A stretch of DNA of 20,000 nucleotides, taken from positions 1-20,000 of the forward strand of contig JAVSCG010000029.1 in NCBI GenBank assembly GCA_037367355.1, given 5' to 3'. Below the pieces are notes generated by a model. It was not told the origin of the DNA and searched no databases. It saw only the letters and a program-made list of their open reading frames with translations. The DNA is from Neoscytalidium dimidiatum. Its lineage: Eukaryota; Ascomycota; Dothideomycetes; Botryosphaeriales; Botryosphaeriaceae. Made by a program: the position numbers and the translations under genes. Numbering within the stretch: the first letter of the stretch is position 1; each line of letters begins with the position of its first letter. This document shows positions 9,305 through 17,270 of the stretch, one piece after another.

Positions 9305-9312
9305 GTGGTCAG
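9305..9312 (-). promoter_or_regulatory. Putative self-primed primer binding site (young element)
   Basis: The minus strand directly inside the 5' LTR reads CTGACCAC. It does not begin with TGG, as a site for a tRNA 3' end would. Seven of its bases (TGACCAC) are the exact complement of GTGGTCA on the minus strand at 9437-9431, which lies 33 bases below the TATA box where the RNA should begin. That is the Tf1/sushi self-priming arrangement. Seven bases is short, so this is suggestive. Confidence 0.5.
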
Positions 9313-9469
9313 CGTTACGGGGACTCTTCTGGGGAGTCGAGGCGCGTCGTCAGGCAGCTTGGGCTTAGGGCCAATACAGTGGTAGGCAGGGAGGTTCGTA
9401 CAATAGTAGGGTAGGAATCAATTGACAAGTTGACCACGAGGGTCCTAACTACGATAAATGAGTGTGGTC

Positions 9470-9475
9470 TATATA
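9470..9475 (-). promoter_or_regulatory. TATA box of the young 5' LTR
   Basis: The minus strand reads TGTATATAGACC, with TATATA at these positions. It lies between the GATC cluster upstream and the putative RNA 5' end (about 9437), 33 bases downstream, which is a normal TATA-to-start distance. Confidence 0.65.
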
Positions 9476-9483
9476 CATGGAGT

Positions 9484-9537
9484 GATCGGTACGATCAGTA
9501 GTGATCTGTAATGTTAACCCACTGATCAGTACTGATC
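9484..9537. promoter_or_regulatory. Cluster of five GATC motifs upstream of the TATA box
   Basis: GATC occurs at 9484, 9493, 9503, 9524 and 9534, that is, at steps of 9, 10, 21 and 10 bases. The flanks are alike (ACTGATCAGT, CTGATCGGT, TGATCTGTA), with TGATCA-type palindromes. The near-helical phase puts the motifs on one face of the DNA just upstream of TATATA. An activator or repressor site array is my inference. The same cluster is in the other LTR at 3413-3466. Confidence 0.5.
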
Positions 9538-9688
9538 GGTGGTCCGAGCTTTGCTGAGCGAGTGTGCGGTGGTCTGGTGCATCAGTGTCGGTAGGTATTC
9601 TGCCGAGTTAGGCCCCGAGTTGGTCACGTGGGCGGTGAGTAGTCGTAGGGTTTCGTTATCCGCCTTTCTGGGCGACTGTGCCGTAACA

Positions 9689-9693
9689 TATAA
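9689..9693. repeat. Target-site duplication TATAA, right copy
   Basis: The five bases following CGTAACA of the right LTR repeat those at 3228-3232. Confidence 0.95.
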
Positions 9694-10046
9694 AGAAGTC
9701 TAAGAGCGGCGAGCTCTAATACGTCTATAATTACCGCGCCTCTAATAATAAGAATATAGAGCGCTACTTAGTAAGAGTTCTCGTTTCGTATAGTATTCGT
9801 ATAGCTTACGTAGGTATAGGCTAGACTAGAAGATACGGGCTTAATATTATCTAAGAATATTATTATAGATTAGAAGGAGAAGAACGCGTTCGTATAGCTC
9901 TAGAATATCTTCCGAGAGCTTATAGATACTAATCCGGCTTACGATAAGTCGCTAGACGAGTATAAGAACTAGCGTAAAATACGTATATACTAGTTTAGTA
10001 GAGTAGTAAAGTAGGCGGGTAAGTCTAGAGTTTAGAGTTCTTTATT
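9694..10046 (+). pseudogene. Antisense ORF of the old chromovirus, second part (RIP-mutated)
   Basis: Reading continues in the frame interrupted at 3232: Ala-Ser-Ile-Lys-Lys-Ser-Lys-Ser-Gly-Glu-Leu, then a TAA where CAA is likely, then YVYNYRASNNKNIERYL. A later frame reads ELIDTNPAYDKSLDEYKN followed by TAG, probably from TGG. The protein was charged and probably helical. It ends before a run of eleven T at 10051-10061. No family is recognised. Because the strand is opposite to pol and the place matches the young element's antisense ORF, I regard it as the same kind of gene, though no sequence similarity is visible. Confidence 0.5.
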
Positions 10047-10384
10047 TTTATTTTTTTTTTTAATACTATTTAGCCTTCGGGTAGTATACGTTTTATATAC
10101 TCTATTAATACAAATATTATTACTTATAATTACTAATAACGGAGGCTTATAAGACTAAGTATAGAAGCTATATTTATACCGATTATAGTCGTAGCGTACG
10201 ATACTTTCCCGATATTATCTACTACTAGACTTCTATAGGTTCTATAAGGCTATAAAGCCTACTTTATCTTATTCTTAGCCTTAAGTTTTTTCCCCTACTC
10301 TTTTTATAGGCTAGCCCTTATATATACCCTACTTTACTTTATATACGTATACGTTTCGTACCCGGGGGCCGCGTCCCGCGCGAG
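10047..10384. other. Short spacer between antisense ORF and pol of the old element
   Basis: This stretch holds the T run 10051-10061 and a GC-rich patch with CCCGGGGGCCGCG at about 10360-10372. I see no gene. As the convergence point of two opposed transcripts it would be expected to contain both 3' ends. Confidence 0.4.
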
Positions 10385-10700
10385 TATTTCTAATAATATT
10401 CGTTAAGTAGTTCTTAGTAGTTAAAGAGTTCCGATTCGGACTTCTATTTATTATACTTATTTAGCTAGCCTAGCTATTTAATAAGGTATTTTATTCTACC
10501 TAAGAAGTTATCGTAATAATCGACTATAGTCTTAATCTTCTACGTATTATCTACTAACTCTACCGCTAATAGTATAAAGTCTAGGCGTACGGAGTAGAAC
10601 TCTAGTAGCGAAATATAGAAGATAGAATAGAGACGCGCTATTAATAGCGAGAGCTCTAGCTTATAAGCGTAGATACTAACCTTCTTAATAATCTTAAAGA
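10385..10700 (-). pseudogene. Chromodomain of the old element
   Basis: The minus strand reads IVDYYDNFLGRIKYLIK followed by TAG (from TGG) and LG, with the YLIK codons at 10474-10488. Then come a helix with ESELFNY and ELLNEYY. Before it lies a stretch like the integrase tail, with EEVLLSAKNIYTKRPYKKL and FLGLFKIIKK. YLIKWxG and the terminal helix identify the chromodomain and make this element a chromovirus like its younger guest. Confidence 0.75.
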
Positions 10701-11129
10701 GGCCTAGAAATCGGCTATTAAGCTTCTTATAAGGGCGCTTCGTATAGATATTCTTCGCCGAGAGTAGTACCTCTTCTCTAGTATTAAAGTATTTATCTAG
10801 GCGGCCGCGGTTATAGTAACGCGCCTAGAGTACTTATATATAGTAGATCGCTTTTCTTATATTCTCGTATACGAGACGTATACGATCTACCCGCGTAGCG
10901 GCGGCGACTAGCGTATAGATAATATCCTCCGAGCCGGAGAAAGTAGCTTCTAGGCTACGTAATTACTATAGGCCTCTTACGCTATCTAGCGTATTAGATT
11001 TAGTTATATAGCTTAGTAGGTTTAGCGATATCTTTATTAAAGAGTACGGCGTATTATTATAGATATATACTATCTATAGTAGAAGAAATATCTAGTTAGA
11101 TTACTTTTAATTTATATAGATACGAAGGT

Positions 11130-11480
11130 AGTATTTAATCTCTTAATTCTAACGCTCCGTCTATCCGTTAGTTTACGGATAGAAGGCGGTACTAAACCGG
11201 CGCTAGATACCGAGTTTATAATAGAAGTTTACCTAGTATTTACTTATAAATACTATACCTCTATCTAATACTAGAGAGTCTAGAATAATAATTTTTAAGA
11301 AGTATTCTTATAGAAGGTCTACTAGAGTTCTTATATTAATAGTCTTACGTACTAAGAAGTAGTATATCTTTTTTATTACCTAGTCTATTAGAACTAGAAT
11401 TAAGTTCGCTATAGTCCCTTCGCAAGTTATAGACTTAGGTAGATCCGTAATAAAGTTAAGAGATAGATACTTCTATAGCT
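11130..11480 (-). pseudogene. Integrase core of the old element
   Basis: The minus strand reads LNFITDLPKSITCEGT, where the usual LDF Asp is now Asn (codon 11455-11457). VLDRGIVFISKY then carries the second Asp. The block FSTAFYP-(stop)-TNG-(stop)-TER matches FHPQTNGQTER with two Gln codons turned into TAA or TAG. The catalytic triad is thus broken at its first residue. Confidence 0.85.
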
Positions 11481-12229
11481 CCGTCTCTACTTCTAGCGGC
11501 TATAAAAGACCGTAAGACTTATAGCGTCGTATCTTATATCTTTAGTACTTATCGTAACTATAGATATATATCTATACGTCCCTTATTAGATTAAGCTATT
11601 CGTATTTACGACTAATTACTATAGTAGTACGTTTAGAGCCGTAATAGCCGCCTAAAAAGTTATTATAGTTATAATAGAGTATCTTATTCTTTAGTAGAAT
11701 ACTATTTAGAATAAAGACTTTTCTATTACGTTATAATAGACTATCTAGGTTTTTAAACTAGTAGTTTACGGCGAGGAACTCCGCTAGCTTCGCGCGTATT
11801 ACTTAACTACTAATATCTAGTTACTAGGCCTTATAAATTAGCGATATAAGAATCTTTAGAGACTCTTCTACTTAGAAATATTTACCGATAGTAGCTACTA
11901 CTACTACTTAGCGAAGTACGAGGCTAGAGTATAGCCTAGTACTAGCGAGTTTGCGCGCTATATATATACTACTTATAGAGTTCTCGTAGGCGTACTCGGC
12001 CGCCTTAGATCTTATAGGTACGCCGGCGATATTCTTTAGTAAGGAAAGAGTAGAGAGTAAGTCTTTAGATTAGCTAGTATTAGTACGAGTATCCCTTATA
12101 TACGATTTGTATACTTCTCGCGCGGTTAGAGTAGTAGCCCCGAGGGTATTTTCTATAACCTCCCGTACCCGTAGTTTTTACTATAACGTAGATAGTATAG
12201 CGTTTAAAACCGCCTTCTTTTCGACCTCT

Positions 12230-12430
12230 TTAAAACCCGATATATAGTCGGGCCGCCGGCTAAAAGAGTCTACTAGATTTAAAGCCTCTAGCTTATATTT
12301 AATCTTAAAGTCGAACCGCGCTAGCTCTTTAGTATAGCGTATTTATCGGCTTATAAGACTTTTAGTAGTTATAAAGTACTTAAGATTATTATAATCGTAG
12401 AGTACGCGTATAGCGTAGAAAGCGTATACG
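12230..12430 (-). pseudogene. RNase H/connection region of the old element
   Basis: The minus strand reads YDYNNLKYFITTKSLISR, a TAA, then IRYTKELARFDFKIKYK, and SFSRRPDYISGFKEVE. This corresponds to the SDHKNLxYF...ADALSRRPDY connection after gypsy RNase H. Upstream, 12430-12700 should hold RNase H itself, but I could not place its acidic residues with certainty. Confidence 0.75.
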
Positions 12431-12699
12431 AGATAATATCGCTATAGTTAAAAGCCGGCTACGATTATAAGAAGTTTCTTATCGTAGATATTATATCTTA
12501 CCTCTATCTCGGTAAGCTTCTAATATAGGTATATAGCAATAGTACTTAGTTACCCTCCTATAGGTTGAGAATACCTCTAATAGTAAAGTCTAACGTATTT
12601 ATAATTATTATTAGTGGAAGCTTAGAGTTAAAATAATAAAGTACTAGCTTTTACGTAAAGACGGCTTTAAGCGTATAAAAAGTATACGCCGCGGCGTTA

Positions 12700-13480
12700 G
12701 TCTACTAAAAGAGAAGATATTACTTAGTAGGGCTCTTCCGCGTAGAACGCTTCTTCGCGTTTACGTTCGGCGGCCGCTAAGCCTTTCGTAGAAGATTATT
12801 AAGAGGCTTTACGATAAATAAGTAGTTCTATATAAAGCGTCTATAGAAGTTAGTAAAGCCTAAGAATACTTAAACGCCTTAATACGAGATAGGCTCTAGC
12901 TATTCTTAAATAGCTCTAACGCGTTTTTAGTCTATAGTAATATTCTAGAGGATTACGATAAATCTTAAGAACTTAGCCCTAGTAGTATAGAAGGTATATT
13001 TAGATAACTTAGCGTATAAGTTCTAATCGCGGAGGCGTTATAGTACTACGCGTATATATTATACGTATTCCTCTTCGTTCTTTAAGTAGATAAGAATATC
13101 GTCTAGATAGACGACGTAGATAGTATCTACGAGACTATCTAGCGCTTAATAGATATAGCTTTAAAAGATAGCGGGTACGTTAGCTAGGCTAAAGAATATA
13201 ATAAGATATTTAAAGAGGTTATAGCGCATCTTAAATATAGTTTTCTACTTATCGCCCTCTAGAATATAAATTCTATAATAGGCGTTACGTAGATTAAGTT
13301 TAGTAAAGACTTTCGTATAAGATATACGGTCTAATAGTTTACTAATAAGAGGTAAGAAATAGCGATTCTTAATTATAATCTTATTAAGGCCCCTATAATC
13401 GATATATAGTCGTATAGTCTCGTTAAGCTTAAAAACGAAGAGAATAGGCGCGCTAGTAGAAGACTTACTAGGCCTAATCT
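12700..13480 (-). pseudogene. Reverse transcriptase of the old element
   Basis: Motif A reads VFTKLNLRNAYYRIYI, with the catalytic Asp changed to Asn (codon 13293-13295). Motif C reads TIYVVYLDDILI, with YLDD intact at 13098-13109. VFLGFTNFYR marks the thumb near 12850. The Asp-to-Asn change is what a plus-strand CpA-to-TpA transition produces on the minus-strand codon. The enzyme would be dead even without the stops. Confidence 0.88.
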
Positions 13481-14159
13481 AGCTTTTTTTAAGAGTCTTA
13501 TCTAGGTACTCTCGAAGAATCTAAAGCTTACGGGGCGATAGATTATAGATAGATATTTATAAAGGAGAAGTTCTATCTAGTAATTTAATAGCGTAGTTAT
13601 ACTTAGTATTAGGGGCGAGTACGCTAGCTAACTCGTCTAAAAAGACGTCTAAAAGATCCGCGTAATACAAAGATAACTACTTAGTAGAGGTACTTATCGC
13701 GGCTACTATAAGAGATACTCTAATAGAGCTAAGACTAGGATACGTATTATATATAAGGGCCGCGCGGCGTACGGCCGCGTATCCTATAAGCGTCGCTTAA
13801 GATATTAGAAGGTACTCTAGATTTTAGTTATTCCCGCCCTATATTTCTAGGACGTCCTCTAAGGTAAGTATCGGTTTCTAATAAAGATAATATACTTTTT
13901 CGCCTTTCTTAAGGTCGGCGAGGAAGTCTTTAGGCGTCTATAGATAGATATACTAGAAAGGATTATTAGACTAAGTAAAGATACCGGTTAAGAAGTTAAA
14001 TAACGGCCCTACGTTTCTAAACTAGTTTATATCTAGAATAGTATTAAAGCTAGTAATATTAGCGCCCTAGAAAAATAGCGCTTTAGTCGTATACTACTTA
14101 TTAGTACTATTAGTAATCGTTATTAAAAGTCGGTAGTAGTTATATATAGTAACCGGGGT

Positions 14160-14330
14160 ATTATTTATTGCGCTTACGTCGAGCTTAAGAGTTAAGTTCG
14201 AGAGAAGTATTTATATTCTTCGAATAGTATATTAGGCTATTAGGTTTATTATAGAATCTATATTTAGTAAGGCCTTTAAGATATATATCTTATTAGATAA
14301 GTATATAAGAATATTAGTAACGATTCTTAA
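14160..14330 (-). pseudogene. Protease active-site region of the old element
   Basis: The minus strand reads ALLNIDSIINLIA. This matches a gypsy protease A-L-(V/L)-D-T-G-S motif in which Asp, Thr and Gly have become Asn, Ile and Asp (14253-14264, with the Ser). Each of the three is explained by one RIP transition. Confidence 0.65.
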
Positions 14331-14339
14331 GTTAGAGCC

Positions 14340-15600
14340 GTTATTATATAGTTCTAGCGGTAGCTAGTCTAGGGCGGCTACTAAAGTCTTTCTTTTCCCG
14401 TATCGCTATTCTTTCTAGTAGCGTTAACTCGCTAGTTACTCTTTCTATAGAAGTCTCCTCCTCTATAGAAATAGATACGTCTCTTATACGAGAAGCCTAC
14501 GATAAAGACGCGCTTAGGCTTCGTAGAGCTAGCGCTTCGGATAGAACCTCTTAATCGGTACTTATCGCGGCTCTAGAAAGCGAACCTACTATTCTAGTTA
14601 AACTCGCTTAAAGCTACGTTATTATAGGCGCGCTTATAAGTTAAGTAGTTCTTTTTAGACGGACTATTAGCGTCTCTTACGAGAGCCTAGAGGTCTATAA
14701 TAGACTTAAGACGTAAGATAACTTTATAGAAGTTCTTAAGCGTCGTTACGTTATATAAATAGTTACTTTAAAGGAGCTCCTTACGATAGGCGTTCGAAAG
14801 ACGCGAGTAGTAGAAGTCTATTAGAAGTACTTCGTTAAAGATCTTATACAAAAGCTACTTTATTAGACTTTTAAGTCGCGTATAAAGCGCCTAGTACTTA
14901 GTACTAGAGCGTATTATCGCTCTCTAGAAGTTTAGAATATTATCGAATCTACGTATAGCGGGGTCTTTAATAATATTCTAAATAATATAAATAAACTTAT
15001 TATATAGAAGGTCGCCCTTTTTACTATCCTCTAACCGCTAGTATATAGGGTTAGTAAGATTAATATACTTTTTAAGACTACGGAGGGCCTAGCGGGTTCG
15101 CTCTATATAGTTATAATTACTTATATATATAAGGGCGAAGATATTTTAGACCTTACGGTTCTAAGCCTTAAAGGCGGACTATATTACCGTCTCTAAGATA
15201 GATATTTAGTATTTCTATAGGCGCTTATATATCTTATCGAAGGTACGTATCGCTTTGAATACGTTAGAGATATAAGTCGCCTACGTATTAAGTTTAGATA
15301 GCTTATAGCGTATAAGTATAATACGATTCTATAAAGCGTCGATTATTTAGTTCGACTATTAAATTTCTTCTATAGTAACGCCTAGGTTCGTATTAAGGAG
15401 CTTATCTAGTTTAGCTTATAGTTACTTAATACGTTTTTTACGACTTAGAAGTTTATTAGTAGTCCTCTCTACGTTACTTTCGATTATTAGATCTACTCTA
15501 GAAGTAAGAATACTAGAGAGGGTACTATCCGTAGGATTCTCGCCCGCTATACGTAAGGTATTTATAAAGGGTACGCTACTTCTCGAGTATAAGAAGAAGC
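14340..15600 (-). pseudogene. gag-like region of the old element
   Basis: By position, between the protease and the 5' LTR, this 1.2-kb region should encode Gag. It is saturated with TAA and TAG. I could not identify a capsid motif or a zinc knuckle, and RIP would have removed Cys and His codons. The call rests on place and length only. Confidence 0.5.
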
Positions 15601-15635
15601 GCGTATCGACTATCTTAAACCGACTATTTAAGGAG

Positions 15636-15644
15636 AAGAATTCG
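15636..15644 (-). promoter_or_regulatory. Putative self-primed primer binding site (old element)
   Basis: Two bases inside the 5' LTR the minus strand reads CGAATTCTT. Its exact nine-base complement AAGAATTCG lies on the minus strand at 15720-15712 within the LTR, 32 bases below the TATATATA box. GAATTC is itself a palindrome, so part of the match comes cheaply, but the three outer bases also fit. Confidence 0.5.
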
Positions 15645-15646
15645 AA

Positions 15647-15870
15647 TATAAGAACTAGATATAAATAGAGAGTTTAAGAATAGTATAAGAGAGTCTCTAT
15701 TAGATAATAGACGAATTCTTAGGGGATTTAAGGAGCCCGTTAGGCGGGACTTATATATAAGGAGTGGTAAGTTTATAATACGAATCGATAGGCCGCGCTA
15801 GAACTTCGTATAGAAGTTGATAGCTCCTCGTATATAAGTAGTAGAGAGTCCTATATTTAAAATCCTTATA
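15647..15870 (-). repeat. 5' LTR of the old chromovirus
   Basis: The stretch is 224 bp and matches 1697-1923. It starts TATAAGAAC and ends CCTTATA. A TATA box (TATATATA, 15752-15759) faces leftward, toward the element body. A few TpG remain here (15765, 15818), so RIP is slightly less complete than in the other LTR. Confidence 0.9.
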
Positions 15871-15884
15871 TTATCTTTATTTCT

Positions 15885-16838
15885 AACTATAGCTCCATTT
15901 TATACTAGAATAACCAAGCGAATTTTAAATAAAAAGCTACAATACTCTAGAATCTAGCCCTACGGAAAATACTAGGCGTTTTTAAAACCGCTCTAATTAC
16001 TCCCCTTAAAATAAAAGCTACGATCCTACTCTTAGAAATCCGCTTAGAAAATAACCTTTAATTCTACGCTCTACAAAGTCTTAAATTAGACTAAAAATAT
16101 CTAATTCGAAGTCTTCTAAAAAGAGAGAGCGAATACGAAAGTAAGCTTATTAAAAAAATTAGAGACTTTCTAAAAGATAAACCGTATAACCTCGAAACGA
16201 TTAATTCTTTCTACTTTTCGTCCTAGAAGATATCTACCCCCTACTTAGTTAAAGTCTCTAAACTCTCGAAAGAAGAATAAGCTAAGAAATATCTAAACGA
16301 ACTTAAAAATCCCCTAGATAACTAAATTTCTATCTATATAGACGCTAGTTTAATTCCAAATAAAACTAAAATAGAATTAGCTATTCTTATAGATAGAAAT
16401 AACCTTATCCTTAAAGATAAAACTACTATTATAGTAGGAAATATTAGGGATAATAACCTAGTTTATAACGGTAAACTAGAGGCTCTTACGAGAGCCCTCG
16501 AACTTATAGTTAGAAACGGATATACTAATAAAGATATTAGAGTCTACGCGGATAACTAGGCCGCGCTCTACCGTCTAAAAATACTATCTAGAAATCTAGA
16601 ATAATAAGTATAAATACGAGCTTTAAATATAGCTAAAACGCTTATTTTTAACGGAAATTTAGTTTAATTAGAATAGGTCCCTAGCTATTTTAATATATAT
16701 AGTAATAAAAAAGTAGATTTTCTAGCTAAATACGCCTATAAAATAAACCTAAATAACGAATCTACTAGCTACGTATTCTTTAGAATACTAACGTAAGTAG
16801 ACTTTATTAATTTATAGTAAAAAATAGCGAATAAGTAT
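15885..16838 (+). pseudogene. LINE (Tad1-like) ORF2 3' fragment with RNase H, copy A
   Basis: The plus strand reads LALRKILGVFKTA, a typical LINE segment after the RT thumb. RNase H follows with ISIYTDAS (Asp 16341-16343), YNGKLEAL (Glu 16479-16481) and VYADN-(TAG)-AALYRLK (Asp 16551-16553). These three acidic residues share one frame. The TAG at 16557 is a Gln codon hit by RIP. About 950 bases match 19030-19960 closely; the match stops at about 16838. The fragment begins within 20 bases of the old LTR edge and lacks the endonuclease and RT. Confidence 0.85.
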
Positions 16839-17080
16839 TACGAACTCTAGAAATATACGGGCTTTATAGCCGCGAGAAACGCAAGCCCGTACGGGAAAAT
16901 AAGCCGTAAGGCCCTAAGAACCCTACGTATAGTAGAGCCGTACTCTCTAGTCTCGTACGAGAAGGCCGAGAATACGGGACGACGGCGCGTACGAGGATAC
17001 CGATAGGTAATAACTACCGCCTATACGGGAGGAACGCTCCTAGGCGTAATAATTAGGAAGAAGGTACGAGGCCTCCGCCC
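16839..17080. other. GC-rich spacer between LINE fragments, with a perfect hairpin
   Basis: This 240-base stretch is richer in G and C than its surroundings and matches neither LINE copy. A 9-bp perfect inverted repeat, TACGGGCTT at 16856-16864 and AAGCCCGTA at 16883-16891, encloses an 18-base loop. I could not read the N-terminal half of a LINE endonuclease here. It may be the 3' untranslated end of copy A or a separate inserted repeat. Confidence 0.4.
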
Positions 17081-17082
17081 TA

Positions 17083-17270
17083 ATTAATTAGATTAAATCT
17101 AATAACCTAGACCTACTAAATACGCCGGGAGAAGGTACCTTCTACCGGCCGAACCTAGATAGGCCTACGGTAATAGATCTAACGCTCTCTAGTTGAGGGC
17201 TAACGAATAAAATAACGGACTAGTAAATACTCGAATCTATCGGATCCGACTACTTTCCTATCTTATTTTA
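17083..17270 (+). pseudogene. APE-type endonuclease C-terminus of the LINE
   Basis: In one frame the plus strand reads LDLLNTPGEGTFYRPNLD, RPTVIDLTLSS and, after RIP stops at W and Q codons, ILESIGSDYFPI. The last block is the conserved SDH motif with His changed to Tyr (codon 17251-17253, CAC to TAC). The family nicks target DNA for target-primed reverse transcription. Losing this histidine would abolish activity. Confidence 0.88.

Larger units (their letters stand above)
3233..9688 (-). mobile_element. Young, complete Ty3/gypsy chromovirus nested in the old one
   Basis: The element is 6,456 bp, bounded by LTRs of 384 and 376 bp with TGTTACG...CGTAACA ends and a TATAA target duplication. 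It is transcribed on the minus strand: 5' LTR (right), leader, gag, protease, RT, RNase H, integrase, chromodomain, polypurine tract, 3' LTR (left). A plus-strand ORF lies between the chromodomain and the 3' LTR. It is rich in CpA and TpG, unlike the surrounding DNA, so it has not been through RIP. From about 3328 to 3590 the LTRs show no substitution that I can find. Gag and pol are broken by many one-base frameshifts but have few substitution stops. It is therefore a recent insertion whose present coding ability is uncertain. Confidence 0.96.
9313..9688 (-). repeat. 5' LTR of the young chromovirus
   Basis: This 376-bp copy drives the element leftward. It ends CGTAACA at 9688. At its inner edge it starts CGTTACG, where the other LTR has TGTTACG, so the expected terminal T is C here. 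Using the TATA box, U3 would be about 9688-9438 and R-U5 about 9437-9313. The rest matches 3233-3616 except for indels near the inner edge and one T-run difference at 9664-9667. Confidence 0.95.
10385..14330 (-). pseudogene. pol of the old chromovirus, RIP-inactivated
   Basis: About 3.9 kb on the minus strand still reads, between RIP stops, as protease, RT, RNase H/connection, integrase and chromodomain in that order. Stops are TAA or TAG at expected Gln or Trp codons. Several catalytic Asp codons are now Asn codons. The frame is kept far better than in the young element: base changes rather than indels dominate, as RIP would produce. Confidence 0.85.
1697..15870 (-). mobile_element. Old RIP-inactivated Ty3/gypsy chromovirus, interrupted by a younger insertion
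   Basis: The minus-strand order from right to left is 5' LTR (15647-15870), gag-like region, protease, RT, RNase H/connection, integrase, chromodomain, a plus-strand ORF, polypurine tract and 3' LTR (1697-1923). Without the younger element at 3233-9688 and one target-site copy the length is about 7.7 kb, usual for a fungal gypsy element. The chromodomain after integrase marks it as a chromovirus. CpA/TpG are almost absent, and catalytic codons show GAC or GAT changed to AAT/AAC, the minus-strand effect of C-to-T RIP. It is certainly inactive. No clear target duplication flanks it: the five bases outside the LTRs are ATACT on the left and TTATC on the right. Confidence 0.9.

Noticed and set aside
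8886..9414. Several 60-90 codon frames on both strands around the gag start and leader.
   Set aside because: They overlap the readable gag N-terminus in other frames and carry no recognisable motif.
1692..15875. Target-site duplication around the old chromovirus.
   Set aside because: ATACT and TTATC outside the LTRs do not match, even allowing for RIP transitions.
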